A DNA stretch of 64,000 nucleotides from Brevibacterium marinum. GTDB taxonomy: Bacteria > Actinomycetota > Actinomycetes > Actinomycetales > Brevibacteriaceae. The stretch covers positions 1,116,001-1,180,000 of the forward strand of contig NZ_JAATJN010000001.1 in NCBI RefSeq assembly GCF_011927955.1, given 5' to 3'. This document shows, piece after piece, positions 35,870-44,163 of this stretch (position 1 is the first letter of the stretch; the number at the start of each line of letters is the position of its first letter). The position numbers were made by a program, and so were the translations under genes. The notes under the pieces were generated by a model. It did not search any database. It saw nothing but the letters and a program-made list of their open reading frames with translations, and was not told the DNA's origin.

Positions 35870-36415
35870 ATGGACTGGACCTGGGTGGAATTCGGACTCG
35901 ACGGCGTCGACGCGGTGAGGATCGTCGTGTCCTGCATTGCGTTCTACCTCGGCATCATCCTTCTCGTGCGCGTGTCCGGTCAGCGCACCCTTGCCAATCT
36001 CTCGAGCTTCGACCTCGCAGCCATCATCGCCCTCGGTGCGATCATCGGTCGTGCGATCCTCGGCGACACCCCGACTCTCATCGCCGGTCTGCTGGCCCTG
36101 GCCACCCTGCTGGTCCTGCAGGCCCTGACCGGAAAGGCCCGCCGCTTCCACCGCATCGCCGGCATCGTCAACAGTCCCGCCGTCGTGCTCATGGCCGGCA
36201 GCGAACTGTTGACGGACAACCTCGCCCGGGCCCATGTCGACCCCGCCGAGGTGTATTCGAAGCTCCGTATGGCCGGCATCCGGCAGCGCGCCGAGGTGGC
36301 CTGCGTGATCCTCGAGCCGACCGGTCTGATCAGCGTGACCAGGCGGGGTGCGCCGATCGATGACGAGCTGCTGCGCGGCGTCATCGGGGCGGAGAGAATC
36401 CCACGAGAGGGCTGA
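35870..36415 (+). CDS. DUF421 (YetF-like) membrane protein
   Basis: The 181-residue protein has three N-terminal helices (IVVSCIAFYLGIILLVRVSG, FDLAAIIALGAIIGRAILGD, LIAGLLALATLLVLQALTG) and a cytosolic alpha/beta domain. VSGQRTLANLSSFDLAAIIA and GSELLTDNLARAHVDPAEVY match the DUF421 consensus (RxxGKRT..., phrase LxSFDxxV). The function of the family is not established; Bacillus YetF-type proteins are linked to the spore membrane or envelope. GGGAGGAGAGGC just before the ATG is a strong ribosome-binding site. The gene converges on the amidohydrolase with a 50-nt gap. Confidence 0.85.
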   Translation: MDWTWVEFGLDGVDAVRIVVSCIAFYLGIILLVRVSGQRTLANLSSFDLAAIIALGAIIGRAILGDTPTLIAGLLALATLLVLQALTGKARRFHRIAGIVNSPAVVLMAGSELLTDNLARAHVDPAEVYSKLRMAGIRQRAEVACVILEPTGLISVTRRGAPIDDELLRGVIGAERIPREG

Positions 36416-36465
36416 GCGTTCGGCCACGCAATGGCTGCCCCCGCCGCCAAGCGAGGGCTGAGTGC

Positions 36466-37401
36466 TCAGCCTTCGAGTCCGAGTACCCGCGCGCCGTTGC
36501 GCCACAGCACCGAGCGCATCCACTCGTCGCCCAGTTCGAGTCCGGCCAGCCCTGAGATCTGGTCCGCATAGGGGTAGGGGATGTTCGGGAAGTCCGAGCC
36601 GAGGATGATCTTTTCCTGCAGGCCGGCCAAGCGCTGACGATAAGCGGGGTCCACCTCGGCGGGGGAGGAGAAGAACCCGGAGGCGTACATGGTCGTGTCG
36701 AGGTGGACCCCGCTGTAGTCCTCGGCGAGGTCGGCGAAGGCGTCGTACTCGGGCATGCCCATGTGGGCGATGACGAACTGCAGGGACGGAAAGCGCTCGA
36801 GCACCTTCGCCACTGCCTGTGGGCCGGTGTAGGTTCCGGGCAGAGGTTCGGAGCCGGCGTGGATGACGATGGGCACCTGCGCCTCGGCGAGTGCCGCCCA
36901 CGCGCGATCGAGCACGCGGTCGTCGGGGGAGAAGCCGCCCACCTGGATGTGGACCTTGAACAGTCGGGCACCGGCCGCGAGTGCGGCGGGGACGTAGTCG
37001 GCGGATTCCGGTTCGGCGTAGAGCGTCGCGCAGTGGATGACGTCGTCGTGGACGGCGGCGAACTCGCGGTTCCACTCATTGAGCCAAGCCGCCATGCCGG
37101 GCTTGTGCGGGTAGGTCAGGGCCGGGATCGCGCGAACGCCCAGCTTGCGGACGATGTCCAGACGGGTTTCGGTGTCGTAGCGGTAGTGGATGGGCCAGGG
37201 GTAGCCGTAGCTGGACTCCGCGGCGTCGAAGTAGGCCCACACCTTGTCCAGGACGTTCTGCGGCAGGAAATGGATGTGGATGTCGGCGAGTCCGGGGATG
37301 TCGAGCGCATCGAGGTAGGCCGGAATGTCGGCATCGGTGCGCGGCGGCCGGATCGACGTGGCTGTCGCGTCCGTGCGATCGGGAGGGGTGAAGTCATCCA
37401 T
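36466..37401 (-). CDS. Amidohydrolase-2 family metal-dependent hydrolase
   Basis: The 311-residue TIM-barrel protein shows the family metal ligands: GLADIHIHFLPQNVLDKVWA (HxH), FKVHIQVGGF, PIVIHAGSEPLPGTYTGPQA, FVIAHMGMPEYDAFADLAED and ILGSDFPNIPYPYADQISGL (final Asp). Relatives include ACMSD-like decarboxylases and lactone hydrolases; the substrate is not assigned. No Shine-Dalgarno is present, and TAGGGT lies 6 nt before the ATG (37413-37408). The 22-bp gap to the divergent DUF402 gene holds both promoters. Confidence 0.87.
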   Translation of the reverse strand: MDDFTPPDRTDATATSIRPPRTDADIPAYLDALDIPGLADIHIHFLPQNVLDKVWAYFDAAESSYGYPWPIHYRYDTETRLDIVRKLGVRAIPALTYPHKPGMAAWLNEWNREFAAVHDDVIHCATLYAEPESADYVPAALAAGARLFKVHIQVGGFSPDDRVLDRAWAALAEAQVPIVIHAGSEPLPGTYTGPQAVAKVLERFPSLQFVIAHMGMPEYDAFADLAEDYSGVHLDTTMYASGFFSSPAEVDPAYRQRLAGLQEKIILGSDFPNIPYPYADQISGLAGLELGDEWMRSVLWRNGARVLGLEG

Positions 37402-37423
37402 GCCACTACCCTAAACTGCCCTC
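37402..37423. promoter_or_regulatory. Back-to-back leaderless promoters with overlapping -10 boxes
   Basis: Only 22 bp separate two divergent start codons. On the minus strand TAGGGT (37413-37408) is 6 nt before ATG 37401. On the plus strand TAAACT (37412-37417) is 6 nt before ATG 37424. The two boxes share two base pairs, so each -35 must lie inside the opposite gene. Confidence 0.6.
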
Positions 37424-38341
37424 ATGGAGTTCACCGATCCGTACGAGATCGACATCCCCGCCGGTACGCGTCATGTGGGCGAGGGGCCGTTCTGGACGCC
37501 GGGCGAAACCGTGATCTGGTCGTTTCGGCGCTTCGACTTCGACCGTGACCACGCCGAGGTGCGTCGCCCGATGCGCGTCATCGAGGACTCTCCGTCCGGT
37601 GCCGTGCTGTGGATGGCCGGTGGCACTGCGACCACCGACACCAGAATCGTCGGATGGGAGGGCTCCGATCCTCACGACGTCCCATTGCAGGAACGGTTCC
37701 GTCCCCTCGCCGAGGCGCCCCGCCGGATCAATGCTCCCGGCACTTGGCGCGGGCTCGGAGTGCTCAAGATCGTCCCGGCACGTGTGCCCTTCTCGGTGTG
37801 GGTGCTCCTCAAGCCCGGTGTCTCCGGCAATGTTTCCAGCGCCGCCGGCGCAGCTCGTGGCATGTCCGACGATGCCGTTCGTGCCGACTGGTACGTCAAT
37901 CTCGAAGCCACGCACCGGCGGACGGACGGTGTCCTGTACACGAGCGATCACATCCTCGACATCACGTTCCCCGTCGACACCGAACCGCTTCACGCGCCGT
38001 CCGCGCACGTGGTTTCCGAGCCCACGAGTTCCGGGCACACGACTTCCGCGTACACGACGAGCGGGGACGCGCCTCTCAATCCGAACGGGGCGGTGTTCAA
38101 AGACGTCGACGAGCTGGCCGCTGCTGCCAATTTCGGTGCCTGGCCACGTGAGTGGTCGGACATCATTCGGAGCAACGGATCCCAACTGCTCGACAACCTC
38201 GGCGAGTTCACCTGGGCATTCGACCCGAGGTGGGAGGTCAGGGCGCGCGAGCTCGTTGCGGAGTCGGCTGCCTCGGATTCTTCGCGAAATCAGGAACATC
38301 GTCCGATCCGTGCTGGTTGCTACAGCAAGGACAGGATCTGA
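37424..38341 (+). CDS. DUF402 domain protein
   Basis: The 305-residue protein carries a DUF402-type fold in its middle: VRADWYVNLEATHRRTDGVL followed by YTSDHILDITFPVD resembles the family's WYxNL...D..LDI core, which in FomD and related enzymes binds a metal and hydrolyses nucleotide bonds. The N-terminal 120 residues and C-terminal 90 extend beyond the minimal domain. A Ser/Thr/Gly-rich insert (PTSSGHTTSAYTTSG) follows the domain. The transcript is probably leaderless (TAAACT 6 nt upstream). Function unknown. Confidence 0.72.
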   Translation: MEFTDPYEIDIPAGTRHVGEGPFWTPGETVIWSFRRFDFDRDHAEVRRPMRVIEDSPSGAVLWMAGGTATTDTRIVGWEGSDPHDVPLQERFRPLAEAPRRINAPGTWRGLGVLKIVPARVPFSVWVLLKPGVSGNVSSAAGAARGMSDDAVRADWYVNLEATHRRTDGVLYTSDHILDITFPVDTEPLHAPSAHVVSEPTSSGHTTSAYTTSGDAPLNPNGAVFKDVDELAAAANFGAWPREWSDIIRSNGSQLLDNLGEFTWAFDPRWEVRARELVAESAASDSSRNQEHRPIRAGCYSKDRI

Positions 38342-38392
38342 CAAGCGATCGTGCGCAGACGGCGCACGGCGTCGATGAAAGGAATCATCTCC

Positions 38393-39415
38393 ATGACGAC
38401 CAACCACAGGATTCGCCTGAACTCGCGCCCGGTCGGAGCGCCCAAGGCCGAGAACTATCTGTTCGACGAGGTTGAGCTCGGTTCGCCGGGGGAGGGCGAG
38501 GTGCTGCTGCGCACCCTGTACCTCTCGCTCGACCCGTACATGCGCGGCCGGATGTCGGATGCCAAGTCCTATGCGAAGCCGGTCGAGGTCGGCGACGTCA
38601 TGGTCGGTGCCACGGTCTCCGAGGTCGTCGAGTCGAATTCCTCCGAATTCTCCGCCGGCGACACCGTCCTCGGCTACGGCGGGTGGCAGGAGTATTCCGT
38701 CGAGAAGGCCTCCCACCTGCGCCGCGTCGACCCGGAGATCGCTCCGATCAGCACCGCTCTCGGCGTTCTCGGGATGCCCGGCTTCACCGCATACTCGGGT
38801 CTGCTGGAGATCGGCCGCCCGCAGCCCGGGGAGACCGTGGCCGTGGCCGCCGCCACCGGTCCCGTCGGCTCGGTCGTCGGTCAGATCGCGAAGATCAAGG
38901 GTGCGAAGGCCGTCGGCATCGCCGGTGGCCCCGACAAGGTGGCGCATCTCAATGAGTTGGGCTTCGACGTCGCGCTCGACCACCGCTCCGGCAACCTCAA
39001 GAACGACCTCGCCGAGGCGGTGCCGCAGGGCATCGACGTCTACTTCGAGAACGTCGGCGGTGACGTGTTCAAGGCCGTGCTGCCGCGTTTGAACACCTAT
39101 GCGCGAGTGCCAGTGTGCGGACTCGTGGCCAACTACAACCTCACCGAACTGCCCGAAGGTCCGGACCGTTCGGGTGCGCTCATGGGCAACATCCTCACGA
39201 GGTCGCTGAACGTGCGCGGCTTCATCCAGACCGAGTTCGTCGAGAAGCACCACGAGGCGTTCCTGGCCGACATGGGCGCCTGGGTCAAGGAAGGCAAGGT
39301 CCGCTACCGCGAGGACATCCGCCCGGGGCTGGACAAGGCGCCCGAGTACTTCAACGATCTGCTCACCGGCGGGAACTTCGGCAAGATGGTCGTGGCCGTC
39401 GGCGCCGAGAGCTGA
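38393..39415 (+). CDS. NADP-dependent MDR oxidoreductase (alkenal/one reductase type)
   Basis: A 340-residue zinc-independent medium-chain dehydrogenase. YLSLDPYMRGRMSDAKSYAK and VLGYGGWQEYSV are the N-terminal marks of the leukotriene-B4 dehydrogenase/YfmJ/CurA branch. The cofactor site follows (VAVAAATGPVGSVVGQIAKI, GIAGGPDKVAHL), with GIDVYFENVGGDVFKAVLPR as the family's second signature. It probably reduces alpha,beta-unsaturated carbonyls with NADPH. ATG 38393 is chosen because AAAGGAA is 8 nt upstream; the extension to 38351 is Arg-rich and unconserved. It may be cotranscribed with the DUF402 gene (51-nt gap). Confidence 0.9.
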   Translation: MTTNHRIRLNSRPVGAPKAENYLFDEVELGSPGEGEVLLRTLYLSLDPYMRGRMSDAKSYAKPVEVGDVMVGATVSEVVESNSSEFSAGDTVLGYGGWQEYSVEKASHLRRVDPEIAPISTALGVLGMPGFTAYSGLLEIGRPQPGETVAVAAATGPVGSVVGQIAKIKGAKAVGIAGGPDKVAHLNELGFDVALDHRSGNLKNDLAEAVPQGIDVYFENVGGDVFKAVLPRLNTYARVPVCGLVANYNLTELPEGPDRSGALMGNILTRSLNVRGFIQTEFVEKHHEAFLADMGAWVKEGKVRYREDIRPGLDKAPEYFNDLLTGGNFGKMVVAVGAES

Positions 39416-39490
39416 GAGCAGACGTCACAGACGGTCGATTCGTTCATCGCTCGTCCGGTCGACCTCATCGTCGGCCCGTCCATCAGACAC

Positions 39491-40483
39491 TCACCCGAAC
39501 GCGGCGAACACCTCGGCGGGGTCGAGTCCCATGCTCAGGGCCAGGGTCAGGACGATTCGGGCCTTCCGCGCATCGAGGGTCCCGGCGGGGATGAGCCCGG
39601 AGGCGAGCAGCCCGATCTCCCCACCCGGATAGCCATAGGTATTCGTCAGGCTCGCACCCGAGCCCGGCCGACTGGCCAGGACGACGGGCATGGCCTCGCC
39701 GAGGCGGTTCACCGCCGGCACCAGATGTTCGGGGACGTGACCGCCGCCGACTCCCGAGATGACGGCGCCGGCGAATTCAGATTCGATGATCCGAGTCAGG
39801 GTGTCTTCGGGCTCGCCCATCCCCATCTCGGCGAGGGCGACCTTGGCCAAGGACTCCGGGCGGGCGAGACCGGCGAACGGCGAGACACCCGCGGCGACCG
39901 GCGAATGGGGGAGCCGGACGACGTCTTCGCTGAGCCAGCCGATCGCACCGAGGACAGGACCCGATGAGAACGCCGCAGTCGAGGACACATGTGACTTGCG
40001 GACGAAGCGCGGATCGTGGATCTCGTCGTTGAAGACCAGGCTTGAAGGCAGTCCATCGACCAGGGGCGACAGGGCGGTCAGTGCGGCGGCACGCACGTTC
40101 GCCGGCCCGTCGGCGCCGGGGAGGGTCGGATTGCGCATAGCCCCTGTGGCCGCGATGTGGATCCTCGAGTCGTTGAGCAGCCAGAGGGCGAAGGCGCTCT
40201 CCTCGAGGGTGTCCGTGCCCTGGGTGAGGACGATGCCGTCGGCCTCGCTCGTGCGCGCGAGCTCGCGGACGTCGAAGAGCATGTCGAGGGTGACATTGGC
40301 ACTCGAAACCTGCGACACCTGGGTGAAATCGGCCTGCAGGTCCGGCCAGATCCGGTCGAGGCCAGCGGCTGCGGCGATCTCCGCTCCGCTCAGGGCGGGG
40401 GACACACCACCCGACTGATTCGAGGTCGATGCGATGGTTCCGCCGAGGGCGGCGACGAGGAGGCGGGGAGCGTTCTGCGACAT
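39491..40483 (-). CDS. L-asparaginase (type I/II family)
   Basis: The 330-residue enzyme has both asparaginase signatures: LLVAALGGTIASTSNQSGG near the N-terminus, with the nucleophilic Thr in GGTIAS, and IVLTQGTDTLEESAFALWLL with the second catalytic Thr-Asp pair. GVGGGHVPEHLVPAVNRLGE and GYPGGEIGLLASGLIPAGTL complete the C-terminal domain. It hydrolyses asparagine to aspartate and ammonia. No signal peptide is seen, so it is probably cytosolic. ATG 40483 is preferred to a longer reading (40558) because TAGAAT lies 7 nt upstream and the extension is not conserved. Confidence 0.9.
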   Translation of the reverse strand: MSQNAPRLLVAALGGTIASTSNQSGGVSPALSGAEIAAAAGLDRIWPDLQADFTQVSQVSSANVTLDMLFDVRELARTSEADGIVLTQGTDTLEESAFALWLLNDSRIHIAATGAMRNPTLPGADGPANVRAAALTALSPLVDGLPSSLVFNDEIHDPRFVRKSHVSSTAAFSSGPVLGAIGWLSEDVVRLPHSPVAAGVSPFAGLARPESLAKVALAEMGMGEPEDTLTRIIESEFAGAVISGVGGGHVPEHLVPAVNRLGEAMPVVLASRPGSGASLTNTYGYPGGEIGLLASGLIPAGTLDARKARIVLTLALSMGLDPAEVFAAFG

Positions 40484-40490
40484 GGGCTCG

Positions 40491-40496
40491 ATTCTA
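40491..40496 (-). promoter_or_regulatory. Leaderless -10 box (TAGAAT) of the asparaginase gene
   Basis: TAGAAT on the minus strand stands 7 nt before ATG 40483. The -35 region is weak. Confidence 0.5.
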
Positions 40497-40568
40497 TCGG
40501 CACTGGTGATCGGTGCGATGTTGATTCGATCGATGCTGATTAGCCGATCTGGTGTCATGACCGTTTGC

Positions 40569-40574
40569 TAGCAT
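40569..40574 (+). promoter_or_regulatory. Leaderless -10 box (TAGCAT) of the YjbR-like gene
   Basis: TAGCAT stands 6 nt before ATG 40581. There is no Shine-Dalgarno. Confidence 0.45.
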
Positions 40575-40580
40575 CCAGTC

Positions 40581-41048
40581 ATGGATCCCGACGCTGTCCT
40601 CACCCTCGGCCATGACCAGGCGGTCCAGTATCCGTCGGTGGAGATCGAGTACCCGTTCGGCCCCGAATACGCCGTGTACAAGGTGCGCGGGAAGATGTTC
40701 ATGATGTTCTTCGATCTGCGCGGTGTGCCCAGCCTGAATCTCAAGATCGATCCGCTCGACGGGGAGGTCCTCCGCGACGCCTATGAGGAGATCACGGCCG
40801 GATACCACATGAACAAGAAGCACTGGATCACCGTGGCAGGTGTCGGAGGTGCAGGCCCAGATGACGAGGCTGCGGTCGACAGTGACGATTCCTGTCCCGG
40901 CAACATTCTCGACGCCGACCTGCTCCATGATCTCGTCCTCGAATCCTATTGCCTCGTCGTCGCGAAACTGCCCAAGAAGGATCGGCCCGTCGACCCGGAG
41001 ACCTTCGGTGGAAGGGGTGAGGAGCAGATGACGCAGAAGCGGCGATGA
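40581..41048 (+). CDS. MmcQ/YjbR family protein
   Basis: The 155-residue protein shows the MmcQ/YjbR layout: an N-terminal helix, EIEYPFGPEYAVYKVRGKMF followed by MMFFDLRGVPSLNLKIDP, then ITAGYHMNKKHWITV, where the HMNKxHWxTV motif is the family mark. The fold (CyaY-like) is thought to bind DNA in some members, but the role is unsettled. A variable acidic loop (about 90-105) precedes the final helix LHDLVLESYCLVVAKLPKK. It is divergent from the asparaginase gene, and a small hypothetical gene follows. Confidence 0.85.
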   Translation: MDPDAVLTLGHDQAVQYPSVEIEYPFGPEYAVYKVRGKMFMMFFDLRGVPSLNLKIDPLDGEVLRDAYEEITAGYHMNKKHWITVAGVGGAGPDDEAAVDSDDSCPGNILDADLLHDLVLESYCLVVAKLPKKDRPVDPETFGGRGEEQMTQKRR

Positions 41049-41097
41049 GAGGCGGCACGAATTCCGGTCCCGACTTTCAGCCGCGTGTCCGGTGCTG

Positions 41098-41415
41098 ATG
41101 GAGCGCTCAGGTCTGCAGGAGGTCATCCTCGGCTGGTCGATCCCGATCGACTCGATCGACGAGGTCGGGGCTGCGGTGGCCGCCGACCCGATGTGCCGGG
41201 TGTCCTCGCAGGTGCTGGCCGGTGCGAACTTCACCGCCACACTGTGGGTACACGACTACGGGCAGGTACAGGACCACGAGGCGCAGGTGCTCAAAGTCTC
41301 GCCACGTGCGACCGTCGTCGAACGCAAAGCGGCGCTGCGTCCCTACAAGAGGATGGGGCAGATCCTCGGCGCCGACGGCAGACGAGAGGGCACGGTTCCG
41401 GTCACCTGGTGGTGA
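41098..41415 (+). CDS. Small hypothetical protein
   Basis: A 105-residue protein with no recognised family. It starts MERSGLQEVILGWSIPIDSI and ends ADGRREGTVPVTWW. There is no signal peptide or membrane helix. The central part (FTATLWVHDYGQVQDHEAQV) suggests alternating strands. Third codon positions are strongly G/C, like the neighbouring genes, which supports real coding. GTG 41092 is an alternative start two codons upstream. It follows the YjbR-like gene by 49 nt and converges on the PAP2 gene. Confidence 0.55.
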   Translation: MERSGLQEVILGWSIPIDSIDEVGAAVAADPMCRVSSQVLAGANFTATLWVHDYGQVQDHEAQVLKVSPRATVVERKAALRPYKRMGQILGADGRREGTVPVTWW

Positions 41416-41492
41416 CCGGGCACGCCGCAGACGCCGCCGAAGACGTCTCCCCGGGCCCGTGACGCCGTGGACCCGTGACGCCGCCGAGGACG

Positions 41493-42551
41493 TTACGTGG
41501 TTTCGACGAGAGCCGATTCCTCACTGCGCCCAACCTTGCCGAAGCGGGCGCGCGGCGAACGCCGTCTCCGGTTGCCGGTGACCCAGGCACCCAGGGACAC
41601 GGCAGCCCAGCCGATGGCCATCCCCGCGATGTCATCGACGATGTAGTGCCAACCGAAGTAGAGAGTGGCCACCACCGTGAACGCGAAGAATATCCAGGTC
41701 AGAGCCTGCAGCAGCGGCTTCTGACGGGTGCGCATCATGAATAGCGCCGCCGCAAAGGTCACGGACACGTGCAGGGACGCGAATGCCGCCACCCCCTGGA
41801 TCTCCCCGCTGCCGATCGGGTCGGCAAGATAGTCGAGGCGAGTGCTGATCAGTGACTGCTGCAGGTCGCTGACTCCGGTTTCGGGAAGGCCGGAGTAGAG
41901 CTCCGGACGGGTGAAGACCGGTCCCAGGGCGGGCAGAATGTAGTAGCTGACCGTGCCGAGTACCCAGTTGAGGCTGAGCGTCGTCGCATACCAGGCACCG
42001 ACGGCGAGGTTGCGATTGAGGATGAGGACGGCCCCGAGGCTGATGGGGATGAGCGGAAGATAGGCAAGGTAGACCAGGGAGAGCACTTCGGCCATGACAT
42101 CGGTGCCGAACAGGTCGTGCAGGAACACTGCGGGATTGATTCCTCCGCCCAGCCAGAGGTCGGAGTGTGAGAGCTGCTGGTCGAAGAGAGTGCCCTCACG
42201 GTAGATCGGAAGGTCGCTCTTGAGGTTGCGGTAGCTGACATAGCAGATGTAGAAGCTGAGCATGCCCGCGGTGACGCAGAGCACGCGCTTGAGGCTCCAC
42301 TCGTTCCTCACGACGCTGCGTATTCCCGAAGGAAGCTGCCTCCAGCCGCTCGTCCGCAGAGCGTCCACAACGATCCCCACGCCGAAGAACAGCAGCGCCA
42401 GCAGCGGCAGCCGGACATAGGCGGGGCCGAGGAAGCCGTCCGGATCCCTGAGCGGCCGGCCGAGGTAGATCGAAGAGCTCACGGCGACCGCTGCCACAGC
42501 GAGGGAGAGCAGCAGAGTGAAGGAGTAGGGCCATCGTCGCATCCGAGTCAT
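41493..42551 (-). CDS. PAP2 superfamily membrane phosphatase/phosphotransferase
   Basis: The 352-residue protein has about eight helices. The PAP2 catalytic parts lie near the C-terminus: AFASLHVSVTFAAALFMMRT (SxHV motif) and TLYFGWHYIVDDIAGMAIGW (HYxxD motif). The N-terminal half resembles the Aur1/Ipt1-type proteins that move inositol- or polyprenyl-phosphate groups in Actinobacteria. A role in lipid-linked phosphate recycling is plausible. ATG 42551 is chosen because TACAGT is 6 nt upstream; the reading from 42569 would begin inside that box. It is divergent from the Wadjet operon. Confidence 0.85.
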   Translation of the reverse strand: MTRMRRWPYSFTLLLSLAVAAVAVSSSIYLGRPLRDPDGFLGPAYVRLPLLALLFFGVGIVVDALRTSGWRQLPSGIRSVVRNEWSLKRVLCVTAGMLSFYICYVSYRNLKSDLPIYREGTLFDQQLSHSDLWLGGGINPAVFLHDLFGTDVMAEVLSLVYLAYLPLIPISLGAVLILNRNLAVGAWYATTLSLNWVLGTVSYYILPALGPVFTRPELYSGLPETGVSDLQQSLISTRLDYLADPIGSGEIQGVAAFASLHVSVTFAAALFMMRTRQKPLLQALTWIFFAFTVVATLYFGWHYIVDDIAGMAIGWAAVSLGAWVTGNRRRRSPRARFGKVGRSEESALVETT

Positions 42552-42557
42552 CGGCAC

Positions 42558-42563
42558 ACTGTA
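42558..42563 (-). promoter_or_regulatory. Leaderless -10 box (TACAGT) of the PAP2 gene
   Basis: TACAGT on the minus strand lies 6 nt before ATG 42551, identical in hexamer and spacing to the MFS gene at 2967. Confidence 0.5.
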
Positions 42564-42662
42564 TAACAATTCGGCATCGTTATGCAGTTTCTGTGGGTCG
42601 TGTCACGGGATGATGGTAGGTAAGTTCACAGGTCGCTCACGGTCGAGTCACAGCGTCCGAAA

Positions 42663-42692
42663 TTGGCAACGGGCCCCACCGGCGCAGACAAT
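42663..42692 (+). promoter_or_regulatory. Candidate promoter of the Wadjet operon
   Basis: TTGGCA (42663-42668), an 18-nt spacer and GACAAT (42687-42692) resemble a sigma-70 type promoter. ATG 42700 stands 7 nt after the -10, so the first gene may be leaderless. AGGTGA is present but only 1 nt from the ATG. Confidence 0.45.
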
Positions 42693-42699
42693 AGGTGAC

Positions 42700-44163
42700 A
42701 TGTCCGCCCTCAGCTCCGCGCTCGCCTACCGGCGACTGCTCGACTCCAATGCCACTCTGCGCATGCTGCGGGCCGATCATCTCCCCGTCATGGCAGCAGC
42801 GCTCGGCACCCACCTCGGCAAGCCCGGTACTCGGATGTCCACCGAGGACCTGCACGAGTCCATCGACTCCGACCTCGAGGAGCTGCGCGATCACTTCGAC
42901 CTGTCCACGCGGACGGCGAAGGCCTACTGCGACGACTGGCGAAGGGCGGAGATACTCGTGAGGCGTCCGGCCACCTCGGTGAGGGGCGAGACCTACGAGC
43001 TCTCAGCCGCAGGATTCGACGCCATCCGCATGCTCGAACAGCTGCGCACCCCGCCGCAGACAGCGACCGAATCACGGTTGGTCAGCCTGGCCCAATCGGT
43101 GCGGCAGCTGGCCATCGACACCGACCCGGACAGCTCACGGCGCCTGGAGTCCCTGCAGGCCGAACGCGATCGCATCGACGCGGAGATCGCTCGCGTCCGC
43201 CGCGGCGACCCCCGCTCGATCGTCCTCGACCGGCGCCGCGCGAACGAACGCGTCGGCGACATCCTCCAGCAAGCGGAGGGCCTGCCTGCCGACTTCGCCC
43301 GCGTCCGCGCCCGTTTCGAAGACCTCAACCAGGAGCTGCGGATCTCGATACTCGCCGCCGAGGACTCGCAGTCCCAGGTCCTCGACGAGGTCTTCCGCGG
43401 CGTCGATCTCATCGAATCCTCCGACGAGGGCAGAACATTCTCGGCCTTCTCCCAGCTCGTCCGCGACCCCGAACAGGCGGCGGCCTTCGACGAGGACATC
43501 GCCTCCATCCTCGACCGTGACTTCTCGGCCTCACTCACGCCCGAGACCCGCCGATCGCTGCGCACGCTCATGCGGCAGATGAAGGACGGCTCCCGCGAGG
43601 TCTCGGACATCCTCTCCGAATTCGCCCGCGGGCTGCGCCGCTACGTCCACTCCCACGAATTCCAACGCGACCGCGTCATGCGCACCCTCATCCAAGACGC
43701 CCTCGCTGCCGCGGCCCCGGTCTCACAGGTCCGCAGACCCTACGACGACCTCGGCGTGGACCTCGAACTCTCGAGCGTCGCACTCGCCAGCGTCGGGGAG
43801 GTCGTCCTCCACGACCCCACCGAATTCGACGCCGGCGCCGAACTGGGCGAGGCCGCCGAGAGCGACGTCGACTTCGCCGAGCTCATCGCCGTCGCCAGGG
43901 AATCCGAGATCGACTTCGCGGAGCTGGCCGATAACGTCAACCGGGCCATCCACGGCTGTGAGCAGGTCTCCGTCGCCGAGGTGCTCGACGGCTTCCCGGC
44001 TTCACAGGGCCTGGCCAGCGTGGTCGGCCTGCTGTCGCTGGCCAGCACCTACGGGCATGTCGACCCCGAATCGCGCGACAGGCTCGAATGGGCCGGGGTC
44101 GACGGGACCGGCCGCAGCGCCACGATCCGCCGCCACTACTTCACCGAGGGCATCACACTATGA
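42700..44163 (+). CDS. jetA: Wadjet protein JetA (DUF3375, kleisin-like subunit)
   Basis: The 487-residue protein has the layout of DUF3375: MSALSSALAYRRLLDSNATL, LRMLRADHLPVMAAALGTHL and two N-terminal helical domains, a coiled-coil middle (LESLQAERDRIDAEIARVRR) and a C-terminal domain with DVDFAELIAVARESEIDFAE. In type I Wadjet, JetA is the MukF-like kleisin that joins the two heads of the SMC subunit. ATG 42700 is chosen over a longer reading from 42610, whose first 30 residues are unconserved. ATGA overlap with jetB (44160) shows translational coupling. The gene order A-B-C-D is the standard one. Confidence 0.93.
   Translation: MSALSSALAYRRLLDSNATLRMLRADHLPVMAAALGTHLGKPGTRMSTEDLHESIDSDLEELRDHFDLSTRTAKAYCDDWRRAEILVRRPATSVRGETYELSAAGFDAIRMLEQLRTPPQTATESRLVSLAQSVRQLAIDTDPDSSRRLESLQAERDRIDAEIARVRRGDPRSIVLDRRRANERVGDILQQAEGLPADFARVRARFEDLNQELRISILAAEDSQSQVLDEVFRGVDLIESSDEGRTFSAFSQLVRDPEQAAAFDEDIASILDRDFSASLTPETRRSLRTLMRQMKDGSREVSDILSEFARGLRRYVHSHEFQRDRVMRTLIQDALAAAAPVSQVRRPYDDLGVDLELSSVALASVGEVVLHDPTEFDAGAELGEAAESDVDFAELIAVARESEIDFAELADNVNRAIHGCEQVSVAEVLDGFPASQGLASVVGLLSLASTYGHVDPESRDRLEWAGVDGTGRSATIRRHYFTEGITL

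Noticed and set aside
37406..39253. 615-codon minus-strand frame opposite the DUF402 and MDR genes
   Set aside because: Overlaps two well-supported genes and reads as low-complexity sequence; antisense artefact.
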